This document shows, in pieces, positions 35,269-46,627 of a stretch of DNA of 64,000 nt. Under the pieces are notes generated by a model. It saw nothing but the letters and a program-made list of their open reading frames with translations, was not told the DNA's origin and made no database searches. The stretch comes from Halichondria panicea. Taxonomy: Eukaryota > Porifera > Demospongiae > Suberitida > Halichondriidae. Both the position numbers and the translations under genes were made by a program. The stretch covers positions 2,133,501-2,197,500 of the forward strand of contig NC_087377.1 of assembly GCF_963675165.1 (NCBI RefSeq), in the 5' to 3' direction. Positions within the stretch are counted from its first letter, which is position 1, and every line of letters begins with the position of its first letter.

Positions 35269-35877
35269 TCAAGTAGCTCCAGTATCTGTATGAAAGCATG
35301 AGCACAGCACAATAAACTAGAGCCTTATAAGCAAAACATTGCAATAAAACACTGTGTGCAATGAAAATAGGGATCAGATTTATGAATATTCCAGTAATAA
35401 TCTGTTTAAAAACATGAGTGCATGATTTAGGAGCCCTCAGGGCTAGTAGAACCATCAAGTACTTAGAATGCTGTATACTATTATTGCATGGCACAACTGC
35501 ATGACGAGCAAGCTCACAAAGTTAATAAGGTAACTCACGTGTATCCTTGACACAGGTCTTGTGAATGCTGCGAACTGCCTCTCCGTCCTCAATCTCTGAG
35601 GCAATTTCCACTAATCGACCGTAAGTAGCTGTTGAATTGGATGGATTGAATTGGAGAATATTTTTACTCATCCACTTCTTTAGAGCAGCGAGGAATTTCC
35701 CTGGAATACCAACAAATGTGTGATCGATAGCACCAATCTCAGCATCACTGAGGCCCAGCCTGTGCTTGTATCTGTCATAGCCAGTAATCTCGGTAGACAA
35801 CTGGAGAAGAGCATCATCCGAGCACTCACTACTCAACTGAGCTGCAGTCGCTGTCACTATCGTCTTATGTGGTTGAA
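35269..35877 (-). CDS. Second death-domain gene, 3' exons
   Basis: Exon 35877-35539 (phase 1 in and out) reads ALLQLSTEITGYDRYKHRLG then LSDAEIGAID and later FLAALKKWMSKN and ATYGRLVEIASEIEDGEAVR. Helix spacing with an internal Trp and the 'aTYgrLveIa.eIedGeav' ending fits a death domain. A short last exon (35285-35269) would add a few residues and end at TGA. The 3' flank is a copy of the flank of the ankyrin-ROCO gene (19960-20290), so the two loci arose by duplication, though the death domains are quite diverged. Upstream exons were not found before the MITE at 36302. Confidence 0.65.
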
Positions 35878-35889
35878 CTGTACAGATCA

Positions 35890-36300
35890 AAATACATTAC
35901 AATGACATGCAACGGCACGTAGTGGCAATACTCTGAAATGTACACCAAATACTTTATCACTGTCACATGAGACCCCATACACAATACAACTGTCAAGGCT
36001 ATAATTGAAGATTGCTTCAATTTAGATTGCTATACTTGTACAATAATGATGTCGTGAATAATTATAGTAATCACATTAATTCCCAAGTTGTTCCCTTAAT
36101 TAGCTTATTACCAATTTTAATTAATCTCACTTTTCATTGGCTAACTAGAGCTATGTGTACAGAGGACTTCTGCCAACCAACCTGAAATCCTCTGTACATG
36201 TATATGTAGAGAAGTACATTTGTATCCTCAAGCAAACTATAGTTTGGGCAGAATATTGGCAGTACATGGAATGCTGTGGTGAACCCATACAAATGTTATT
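35890..36300. other. AT-rich intergenic sequence
   Basis: I see nothing beyond an inverted 'ctgtacatgtatatgtag' patch near 36190. Confidence 0.4.
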
Positions 36301-36301
36301 A

Positions 36302-36600
36302 CAGTAGAACCTCGATTATCCGGCCCTCCATTATCCGGAACCTCGATTATCCGGCTTGGCAGTTTTCTTGTTATCAGATCAAAAAATGGGCGTGTCCCTC
36401 AAACGCGCATGCGCGTTGCAGCTGTTACCATGGAGATGTGCCTACTTATCTTCTGCGCATGCGCATACAACCATGTGGCACTGCTGTTTATCAATAAAGT
36501 AGGTGGATCAAGGCGTGGTTTATCTATTCGATTATCCGGCGTATTCACTTATCCGGCCTGCTTCTGGAACCAAGGTGTCCGGATAATCGAGGTTCTACTG
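36302..36600. mobile_element. pogo/Tigger-like MITE, 299 bp, TA duplication
   Basis: Inverted ends CAGTAGAACCTCGATTATCC and GGATAATCGAGGTTCTACTG, flanked by TA (36300-36301, 36601-36602). The 'gattatccgg' motif repeats several times inside. These ends are typical of pogo/Tigger elements of the Tc1/mariner superfamily. No transposase frame is present. Confidence 0.92.
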
Positions 36601-36727
36601 TATTGCTTTCACTTCATTTGAAATGCAAACCTTAATTATTAAAGTCACCACTAGCTATTTGCATTGTCCTAATACAAATGTATTTTGTAGCTCTTTATCA
36701 AAATATGTGTTTAAATTAGCGATAAGT

Positions 36728-38450
36728 CAACCGCTAGCTACAGTGCACACAGTGGGACCACATGCACTATAGGCTCTGTACACTAGCTACAGTGCACACA
36801 GTGGGACCACACTATAGGCTCTGTACACTATAGCTACAGTGTACACAGTGGGACCACACTATAGGCTCTGTACACTAGCTACAGTGCACACAGTGAGACC
36901 ACACTATAGGCTCTGTACACTAGTCTACAGTGCACACAGTGGGACTACACTATAGGCTCTGTACACCAGCTACAGTGCACACAGTGGGACCACACTATAG
37001 GCTCTGTACACCAGCTACAGTGCACACAGTGGGATCACACTATAGGCTCTGTACACTAGCTACAGTGCACACAGTGGGACCACACTATAGGCTCTGTACA
37101 CTAGCTACAGTGCACACAGTGGGACCACACTATAGGCTCTGTACACTAGCTACAGTGCACACAGTGGGACCACACTATAGGCTCTGTACACTAGCTACAG
37201 TGCACACAGTGGGACCACACTATATAGGCTCTGTGAACTAGCTACAGTGCACACAGTGGGACCACACTATAGGCTCTGTATGTACTAGCTACAGTGTACA
37301 CAGTGGGACCACACTATAGGCTCTATACACCAGCTACAGTGCACACAGTGGGACCATACTATAGGCTCCGTACACCAGCTACAGTGCACACAGTGGGACC
37401 ACACTATAGGCTCCGTACACTAGCTACAGTGCACACAGTGGGACCACACTATAGGCTCTGTACACTAGCTACAGTACACACAGTGGGACCACACTATAAG
37501 CTCTGTACACCAGCTACAGTGTACACAGTGGGACCACACTACTATAGGCTCTGTACACTAGCTACAGTGCACACAGTGGGACCACACTATAAGCTCTGTA
37601 CACTAGCTACAGGGTACACAGTGGGACCACACTATAGGCTCTGTACACTAGCTACAGTGCACACAGTGGAACCACACTACTATAGGCTCTGTACACTAGC
37701 TACAGTGCACACAGTGGGACCACACTATAGGCTCTGTACACTAGCTACAGTGCACACAGTGGGACCACACTATAGGCTCTGTACACTAGCTACAGTGCAC
37801 ACAGTGGGACCACACTATAGGCTCTGTATGTACTAGCTACAGTGTACACAGTGGGACCACACTATAGGCTCTATACACCAGCTACAGTGCACACAGTGGG
37901 ACCATACTATAGGCTCCGTACACCAGCTACAGTGCACACAGTGGGACCACACTATAGGCTCCGTACACTAGCTACAGTGCACACAGTGGGACCACACTAT
38001 AGGCTCTGTACACTAGCTACAGTACACACAGTGGGACCACACTATAAGCTCTGTACACCAGCTACAGTGTACACAGTGGGACCACACTACTATAGGCTCT
38101 GTACACTAGCTACAGTGCACACAGTGGGACCACACTATAAGCTCTGTACACTAGCTACAGGGTACACAGTGGGACCACACTATAGGCTCTGTACACTAGC
38201 TACAGTGCACACAGTGGAACCACACTACTATAGGCTCTGTACACTAGCTACAGTGCACACAGTGGGACCACACTATAGGCTCTGTACACTAGCTACAGTG
38301 CACACAGTGGGACCACACTATAGGCTCTGTACACTATAGGCTCTGTATGTACTAGCTACAGTGTACACAGTGGGACCACACTATAGGCTCTATACACCAG
38401 TTACAGTGTACACAGTGGGACCACACTATAGGCTCTGTACACTAGTCTAC
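36728..38450. repeat. 45-bp minisatellite, ~38 copies, with 548-bp higher-order repeat
   Basis: The unit is 'ctagctacagtgcacacagtg' plus 'ggaccacactataggctctgtaca'. Identical variant strings starting at 37294 and 37842 show a 548-bp block copied once in tandem. Because 45 is divisible by three, long open frames (up to 180 codons) of TVHTVGPHYRLCTLA repeats arise; I do not regard them as genes. Confidence 0.97.
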
Positions 38451-38748
38451 ACACTGCATGTCAATTAGAGTAGCATTTCTGCAAACAAGGTGAAATGGTT
38501 TTTAGTGGAACAGCTGTCTACCCCTAGGCCCATACACGCAGACATTCTACTTTCAAAGGACTATAGAATATTTGCATATACACTAAATTGGAATTCCATG
38601 TAGTGGGACAAGACAACAGTCTGGCTAGGCTACCGATCAAAATTATCTCCGTAAAAATACAATTATTGGGGTCACAGATGTCACAGCTGAGTGGAGAGTG
38701 GAGTGGGAGGGCTAGCTGAATGAATGTGAGGGATGATGGGATCATTGT

Positions 38749-39130
38749 GACAGGGCAATGGACCGCTACTAAACTCTAGTTATCAGTCAACAGCTGGAGC
38801 TTTATTTCCTACAATGCATAGCGGGATATTTTTGCGGGTGCAATTTGGCTCCAGAGCCCTCAGCAGAAAGTTACGTGGGTTCTAATATTCGCGGTTCAAT
38901 GCCAGGAAACCACACCCACCAATAGCATTGCATGTGAAATACCGGTGCATGGGAGTTTATCCCAGTTTTAAATGCTCTGCCCTCGAAAAACAACGAAAAT
39001 TTCCCGCTATACGGTACTTGTTATCAATACCCCATTTTTAATAATACATGTGCAATGTATGCTAGCTGTGACAGGGCAATGGACCGCTACTAAACCCCAG
39101 TGATCAGTCAACAGCTGGAGCTTTATTAAT
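38749..39130. repeat. Short direct duplication
   Basis: 'gtgacagggcaatggaccgc' with about 40 more bases, ending 'cagctggagctttatt', occurs at 38749 and 39069. A 'cccgctatacggta' MITE end lies between. Confidence 0.85.
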
Positions 39131-39820
39131 AATAATTATTATAATGAAGTTGATTGTTTCCCAGATGCTTGTTATCAATAATTATCCCGTCTTTGCTATA
39201 TACAAAAGTACAGCTAGCATACATGTACATGTACATGTAGGTCCTAGGTGTGTTTTTTTACGTCAAAATCAGTACAGCTTAATTGCTTTTTTAGTATTTA
39301 TTTGTATGCTAGCTGTACGTTTGGATCGACGTCAAATGATATTTCGGTCTCCCTTATTCCATTAAATAATGTGTGAAAAATTGATTAACTATTATAGTGT
39401 GGGAAGTAGGGAGGAGGCACAGTGTACTATAATAATGCTTTTCTAACTCCCTAAAAATTCTATTCACAAATTTTGAGACAGTTTGCTCAATATAATCTCA
39501 AAAGCCCAATGCTATGTCAACAGTTTATAACAAGAGAGCACAGTTGGCATACAAACAGCGTCAAATACAACAAATACAAGTTTTGCTGTTTTGGATGCTT
39601 CCATTAGAGGGAGTGTTAGCAAACGTGCTGTACAAAGTTCATTCTAATCTTCACTGTCAGCTTTGAATCTGAGGCCTCAATTCACTTATTAGTTCTACTG
39701 CACGCTATAGCTGTACCTTAATTTGTAATTATTTCCCCCCACACACACACACAGCACACCCACACACACACACACACACACATACACACACCTCACACAC
39801 ACACACCCCACACAGCCTGT
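39130..39820. other. No supported gene
   Basis: AT-rich with a CA-rich tract at 39741-39815. The C-terminal CFAP299 exon was looked for here and not found. Confidence 0.4.
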
Positions 39821-39822
39821 AC

Positions 39823-41530
39823 CTTTGGGTCAATGTTAATAATCTTTCTGTCTCGTTTATTCTTAAACAGCAGACCTGAGGCATTGTCTGCAATCACCTG
39901 TGTGTGCGTGCGTGGGGGGTGTGTGTGTGCGTGTTATATCAAACAAATACGAACAAAGTGTCCGTGTACAATAATCATGTCAACTAATTATGTACGACGA
40001 GACCAAAGGGAGCAACTGTATAATTGAGTAGTGCTATGGCGCCCTACAGACTAGGAGGGCACTCACTAACTGTAGTGTTCCAAACACACGTTATAGGCTA
40101 TCAAACTTTGCTGTGAAAATAAATTATGTTCTGAAAAAACACACACTTTAATTATTATAGCCCCACGCTTTCTTTTATAATTTGTGCTCGTTGATCTAAG
40201 TTATAGTTAGAACATGGGCATGAGGTATCTATGTGTTATAGTGTCCCAAAGCTCGAGGGCTTCTATTTAAACCTATTGGCTACTAGAAATGCACTAGCTT
40301 AGCAACAGTCAACCTATATAAACAGCCAACCTAGCAACTGCATCATTATTCTTTTGAAAACTAATATCTAAAGTTGACATCTCTGTGTCTCTACTAAATC
40401 TGTGGTCTCTATTCAAGTCAACCCTGTTCCTCCACCTCAGTTTGATGGACAAAATTATAGTCCTAGCTCCACCCACAAAACGAAAACATCCAGCTCCTCC
40501 CCCAGTTTTGCAGCAAACAAGCCCAGCACACTTCCCAAGAAACGAGCGACTCGTACTACTCTCACAAAGCGAAAGGAACTTTAGGAGAAGAAGCCAAACC
40601 TAGAATCTCAGCACTTCCATACATCCAGCTCCTCCCCCATGCAGCCTTGCAGCAAAAAAGCACAGCACACTGCCCAAAAAACGAGCGTCTCCTACTGCTT
40701 TCGAACAAAGCCAAAAAAAGAAACTAGAGCTTCTCTCTTTCATTCTAGTTCTGTTATTATAATTACTAGACAAAGCATCTACATGTAGCTACAATAATTT
40801 TTACATGTGTATCTTCTTGTAAATCACAATACAATGTACAATGTTGTAGTTTGTAGCCCAGAGCAATCTATAGTACTGGTACTATAGCTCATAGTTCCCT
40901 GCTAAATACACTCAAATGGAATCTAAGGACACCATAATATTATTGTAGCACTACCAAACAGCTACTAATAAAATAATTAGCTTTTTGAAATTGGACGTTC
41001 CCAACACAAGTTATAGCCCTTCAAAGAAAAACTACGAAAACATGACGACATGTAATTAATACATATTTTGGCAACCACCTCTTATATATTATACCCACGT
41101 ACTTCATATTTCTCACACGTTCCAGATAATTAGGAGTGGAGTTGGACGAGGAGAAGTTAGTGTCCCAGTTATAGAAGCTCAAGTCACTGTGTCTAGGGAG
41201 CAGCTTCTTCCGTGACGAGAATATGGGATCAAAATCATCCACCTACAATTATCATGTACATGTATAATACCACATAGAAAGTTTTCGTATCAAACGAAAA
41301 TTAAAACGACGGAATTATTCTACTGCAAGAGATTCAATGCATCACTATCCTAAGCTGTTGAGCTGTACTTAAAATACTAAATTGGTAGTTACGAAAATTA
41401 CCCGCTATACGGCAGTTAGATCATTGGGGTGAGGTATAATTTTATGTTATAAATACATGTTAGAATCAACCACCTTTATTACTGGTAGTACCTTGAGTCG
41501 ATGTGCGTAGTCAATGTATCCTGATATCTC
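39823..41530 (-). CDS. CFAP299: CFAP299 (cilia/flagella-associated), internal exons
   Basis: Three minus exons, all phase 0 at both ends: 41530-41492 (EISGYIDYAHRLK), 41242-41117 (VDDFDPIFSSRKKLLPRHSD then LSFYNWDTN) and 39897-39823 (VIADNASGLLFKNKRDRKII then NIDPK). These match, in order, the conserved middle and C-terminal part of CFAP299 (C4orf22 family), a small ciliary protein of motile-ciliated eukaryotes. Acceptors and donors are canonical. The N-terminal exons (upstream of 41530) and the last exon (below 39823) are not recognisable; plus-strand exons of another locus start only 90 bp away at 41621. A functional gene would need missing exons, so this may be a truncated copy, although no frame break is seen in the 80 codons present. 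Confidence 0.85.
40402..40584 (+). CDS. Possible basic C-terminal exon; followed by a degenerate copy
   Basis: After a 'tattcaag' the frame reads VNPVPPPQFDGQNYSPSS and ends in a Lys/Arg-rich tail (KKRATRTTLTKRKEL, stop). A diverged copy of the final 90 bp follows at 40619-40715. It lies inside the CFAP299 intron on the opposite strand. I do not recognise the protein. Confidence 0.3.
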   Translation: MVSIQVNPVPPPQFDGQNYSPSSTHKTKTSSSSPSFAANKPSTLPKKRATRTTLTKRKEL

Positions 41531-41620
41531 CTATACTTATTGATTGAATGGCAGGGAATACTCAGACCATCGAAAGAATTGCAAGTTGATATAAATAATT
41601 ATGCTATTATTATACTTGCG

Positions 41621-41936
41621 ATGAGCTCCTCAATCAGAAAGTTTCAGTTCCGCTTCTTTGTAGGACACATAGATGACGATACAGCGCTAATTGAAGCGAA
41701 GCTATCAAAGGACCGATTGGTGAGTAACTTAGCATCCGATGACTTGATAAATTATAAATGTAATAATTAGATTTGTTGAATGTACACAAATTAAATATGT
41801 CAACCGCGAGATGCTGTAGATGTAGAACTGGCACCTGTCAGTCGTGTGTGTGCCAGAAGAAAGGCAGCCCCTGCTCATACTGCCCCCTGCACATACTGCC
41901 CCCCAGGGTCTTCGTGCACAAACAAGGTTAGTCCCT
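41621..41936 (+). CDS. Two possible exons, second Cys-rich
   Basis: 41621-41719 gives MSSSIRKFQFRFFVGHIDDD then TALIEAKLSKDRL before a gtgagt donor. 41797-41936 opens with ATG and reads CCRCRTGTCQSCVCQKKGSP then CSYCPLH before gttagt. The C-x-C...C-x2-C-x-C...C-x2-C pattern resembles Cys-rich tails often seen in repeat-associated proteins of marine invertebrates. The exon phases do not join cleanly, so they may be separate. Related, broken Cys-rich exons occur on the minus strand near 53690 and 55040. Confidence 0.35.
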
Positions 41937-42452
41937 ATATAGTAGATCTATTCTAGTGGGTGGGGGGAAGCAGTTAATTGTCTCCACCCTCGACCTCACT
42001 TCCGCGATCACTTTAAATCAACTAACGTAAATGTTGATTATCTTTTTAACATTAGTATAATTATGTATTAGAAAATGGAAATAGCGAAAAAATAATTGAA
42101 ATAATTATCAAAAACGGTACCTTTATAATTATTATCACCTATTCTATTGTTTTGGAACTTCTCCAACTTGTACTTATTGTGTTTCATTTTGGCTAGTTGA
42201 GTTTACCATTGTTTATTCCATTCCTAAAAGGCATTAACAAAATTGAACAATAGTTATGTACTGGGGACCCCATGATGGAAATGCTGTGCTTGCAAGAGAT
42301 ATGAAGGTACGTTGGGGTAGAATGGCAACAGGATTGTACTATACATGTATGTACAAAATAATATACAAAATTAATGTACGGCTATAATTTTAGTCTATAT
42401 AATTATAATTATTATGGTCAAACCTGCTAAACCCACATCATTGACACCTCAG

Positions 42453-43138
42453 ATCTACTTGTGGATAGCACTGATTCTGGTAGACTAGAAGAATCACGAG
42501 TACAGTTGGATGAGCTTCTGGTGGAGGATAAACTCACTGGAGTACCCCTACTAGTGTTTGCAAATAAACAAGACCTAGGGATGGCTTTAAAAGCTGATGA
42601 TGTAAGTGTACTATTCCGTTTATTCTAGCTGAGAGTAGACCTTAGTTACATGAATGATGTACCTACAAGAATTGTGTGATCATCATTGCATGTAATTCAT
42701 TCCCCACAGATCAGCAACGATATGAAGCTAACTGAGCTGACTGACAGACGATGGCAGATACAACCATGCTCGGCCAAAACTGAAGAAGGGATTGCGGTGA
42801 GTAGGACACTTAGCCCTAGCTATCAGCGAGAATATTAGAATATTGTACCATTGAGTCTGGTTTTGGGTACCATAGAGCTGTGCCTATTGGAATTATTATA
42901 CGTACTAGGTAATTGTACATGCTTTGATGTTTACTCACTGTAAAGGGTAGATGGTAAAAAGTGAGTAGTTGCTAATTTAAGTATAATACCAGACTTAGAC
43001 CAACTGCAGTACTTACAGCATGCATTTGAGAGCAGTATACATACACATATACAATGTGCCATGAATAACTTTGATCTCAACATGCATGATGGGATAGACT
43101 GGGTACTCAAGAGTGTAAAGGCATCGTCTAAAAACTAA
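42453..43138 (+). pseudogene. ARL3-like small GTPase, C-terminal half only
   Basis: Exon 42453-42601 reads DLLVDSTDSGRLEESRVQLD then ELLVEDKLTGVPLLVFANKQ and DLGMALKADD; exon 42710-42796 reads ISNDMKLTELTDRRWQIQPC then SAKTEEGIA. A terminal piece DGIDWVLKSVKASSKN with stop lies at 43088-43138. This is the ARL3 C-terminal half with the G4 NKQD and G5 SAK motifs. ARL3 is a ciliary ARF-family GTPase. The P-loop, switch regions and G3 motif are absent upstream, so the copy cannot bind nucleotide normally. The last piece has no AG acceptor where the family alignment needs one. I read it as a 5'-truncated pseudogene. Confidence 0.8.
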
Positions 43139-43542
43139 TCTGCTTCCAATCATAGGCATACCCACTGAACACTTGACTTACATGTACATCATAAGTTATG
43201 TAACCTCGATAAAAATCCATGAGTTTGAGTTCTCAACTGCGCTTCAGTGTTTGCCAATATCTACACTAACACGTTACAATGTACAGATCCTGCCTTCTAC
43301 TAGCCGTACATAATTAAGATGCATGTCTGAATCTAGTCTCATGACACACAGCAGAAAGGTTGCGAAGAATAGCAAGAATCAAAATCACTTTGTAACTTAT
43401 GTTTACTGAACTAATACATTGTGTCATTTCTGTAAGTATACTTTAATTCAGAATAACGGCCGCGATTTGTGGGCTGGGGGCTTTAAGAATTCAATAATAA
43501 TAACTCCAAAAACTAGTAAATGCAGTAAAAATGAGAACACAG
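43139..43542. other. No supported gene
   Basis: AT-rich intergenic sequence after the ARL3 remnant; nothing recognisable. Confidence 0.4.
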
Positions 43543-43959
43543 CAGGGGCGGATCCAGGAAAAACAAAAGGGGGGGGCTAGCTAGAAAGGGGCGAAGCCCC
43601 GTACGAGGGCGGCAGAGCCGCCCAGGGCAGCCTCGCCGGAGGCGATTTTTTTTGCAAGATTTGACCTTTGAACTTTCATATTAATGACGTTGACCTCTGC
43701 ACTTACTATGGTGATACTGTACTGATCAGATGTAGGTACGTACGTACAGCTAGCTAGCTAGCTAGGTACGTCCAGCTAGCTACCCTAGATCCTTTATACT
43801 CCTAGTAGCTGTTGTCTAGCATCTCTCAAGTGATTTCAAGTGAGTCTACAGATGCATAATTGGTGGCAAAATTGTTGTAGAGTCAGACTACAACACATGG
43901 TAGTTTTTTCAAAAGGGGGGGGCTTCAGCCCCTCAAAATCACCCCTGGATCCGCCCCTG
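43543..43959. mobile_element. MITE, 417 bp, TSD cacag
   Basis: Inverted ends CAGGGGCGGATCCAGG and CCTGGATCCGCCCCTG are flanked by CACAG (43538-43542, 43960-43964). The ends are close to those of the element at 5949-6295 and the duplication length is the same. Confidence 0.93.
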
Positions 43960-43964
43960 CACAG

Positions 43965-45300
43965 CTTTATTATACGACAAGCACAAAAGTGTTCCAGTTC
44001 CAAATGTATAATATTATAATCAAAACCAGAAATTTTTGCATTTGGTGACAAATGAATTTCAGCTGCAATCAGTCAGAGATGAGCAGAAGTCAAGATTAAA
44101 CGTCAGGGTGAGAATTTATAGTAACCATGGCAATATGCCAATTCAAAAGGTGAGGGGCGCCAAAATTAAAAATAGCACCAATGTTTTTTTTTGCTTGATT
44201 TTTAGCCAGGTTGAGCCACAGTATCGCATGAGGTCAATAATACCACACAGCACGATTATCAAATTAAAAATCACCAATAATATAGATATGAATTGCCTCT
44301 TTGCGAAATATTAGGCTCCCCAAATTTACCTGCTATAATTATGGTAGGCACTGTTTAGGAAGTTTCTACGTGATTTTGAAGTCTAAAGGGATATAGTTGT
44401 AGTATCACGAATGTCTGAATTATTTATTTATTTGCCTTTATACCATGAAAATACTTTTAGAACAACCACCCCCGTTCAGAAAACTTCCAAGCAGCTACTA
44501 CGAACTCCCCCGGTAAGTTTTAGTTTGTTGGATTGTTTAAAGGGGTCATGAGGGAAGTCGACCACAGCACTTGTCCTCCTACTGTTGCCATAAGAATGAA
44601 CTGGACAATTGCTAATTAACCACACAATAGCATTGGCTTTATTGGATCTAGCATTTCCTCCATTGTTGTCCTTACAACATGGGGTTACGTTAACACACCA
44701 ATGTCACTCTGTATCCTATCTGATTTAAGACATGCAATAGTGCAAGGCGTAGCAATTTTAGACAAGTATAGGAGGGCTCAGAGGTTGGCAAGGTGCAACT
44801 CTTATTAATGTAGGCTACCACCACGTGTGGAAATCTTTCAAAAACCGATCATCTTCAACTATAGCTCTGGTCTTCAACGTTTTCCATTTTGATGGAAAGA
44901 TTATATACTAACATGCAGGGGGGGGATTCCAGCTCTCGAACTCCCTATAGGCATTATACAGAGGATACTTTACTATCTGCAAATTCTTAATTTCAAAAGC
45001 TATATAAATGGCATCAGGCTTTCATTCTGAGAATCCATATGAAAAATGTTCCCTATAGGGGGACCCTCTCCAAACTTCCTTTATATTCAATTTACCTTCT
45101 CCCAAACAATAAAACAGATAGAACCCTGACAGTCATACACTTTGCCCATAACACTTGTTCTGAGTGTGTACCCATATCAAAATCAATCATATATAATTAT
45201 GTATAAGCATTGAAACATCGAGAGCGTTTCTTCTCTATGGAATATTCTAACAATGATGAACAAACTTAGATACCTTGCAGTGGGACATTACTTTGCATGC
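43965..45300. other. No supported gene
   Basis: AT-rich sequence. A 92-codon frame at 44036-44314 has no domain. A 'gggga...ccctatag' patch recurs near 44930 and 45050. Confidence 0.4.
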
Positions 45301-46620
45301 ACTAATGGACAGTGAATGGGCAAAGTGTAATATCTGTATTTATTTCACCTGATACGTACAGAGCTCAGTCGAAGGAAGAGAGACAGTCACACTACTTTCA
45401 TTTCTGTCACGATCTTGATAGCATAGAAACGGGAAACGAACTTGCAAGCAACAGACCATTATTATTTCATCAGTCTGCAGATGTGCATGAATATTCAAAG
45501 TGATAAGTGTTCAATGCTGTCACAAAGCACTACACATGCAGACACTATAATTATGCACACTGTACTCTCTCCACAAAACCACAAGTGACTGTGCTGAACC
45601 ACAAACATAAAACAATACCTACTTCTCACAACTGAGGGTTGTCTCAGAGTCCAGGGGAGTGCCCAGGTGGTGACCAACAGACAATAACAACAAGACATGC
45701 AGGTGTTATCCAAAACTTCATTGAACTCCCATCATACTGTAGAGACTCTTGTTTACAAATTTCAATGGCATTGGAGTGACTACCCCTTGGGAAACAACCT
45801 AGCTCCAGTACACTCTTGCAGAGTTAAGACCTGCATGGGAGAAAAAAGAATATAATTAATTATATATTGTCACTTGAGTTAATTTAAAAGTATTACAACA
45901 ATTATGCTTCATGCATGAAATTATGCTAAATAACTATAGCTACAATCATAAGACTATAATTTTATACGGAATAATATTCCTCACTTGTCTAACGTGTGCT
46001 TGCTTCCAACACTGCACTGTTCAGTCCATATAATGATATAGAGCTTGTATTGCACCTCCACATACGCATGCAGTAGTCAGTCTCGCTGTGTTGTCACTAA
46101 GAGTTGAAATGTGAAAGACATCTGCAAAACAACAGTGATCGTTAGCATGCAGTTTTATAGAACATACTGAATAATGTTCCTTCACTTGTATTTGACTCAC
46201 TTGTTTATTTGAGTGCTTCTGTTAGTAATCTAGTGCTGTGTATCTGCTGGCACATTCAGCAGTCGGTCACATCAATCTCGCTGGTTTGTGTTGTCAATTA
46301 AGAGTTGAGACATCTGCAAAACAGCAATAATTGTTAATAGGTTGCAGACTGAAATGTTGCAGAATGCAGAATGCCGAACAGCAACAACTCACGCTTGCTA
46401 GTTACATACATAAAATAATTATTAGCACAAAAGTTACTATGATTATACCCACTATAGGTACACAACAATCCACTTACCAGTCGCTTAGGCTGGAAGGACA
46501 AGCCACCATGTTGGAGTTTCTCCACAGAGTTGAATTTCAACCACGAGGTTTAGTCGCAATCAATCGCATGTGCAGAAATAGTGAGCCCCACCCCCTTCTT
46601 CTGTTTTGATACATCTTCAG
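45300..46620. repeat. Segmental duplication, short copy (partner 7560-10960)
   Basis: Collinear with the long copy but missing its foldback and tRNA-like insertions. Its right edge abuts the first recognisable PRIM2 exon. Confidence 0.75.
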
Positions 46621-46627
46621 GTTTCAG

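Noticed and set aside
36930-38339. Open frames of 103-180 codons encoding TVHTVGPHYRLCTLA repeats
   Set aside because: They are produced by a 45-bp minisatellite whose unit length is a multiple of three; there is no splice context or non-repeat coding sequence.
36728-38450. CRISPR-like array
   Set aside because: Units are head-to-tail with no unique spacers, and the genome is plainly eukaryotic.
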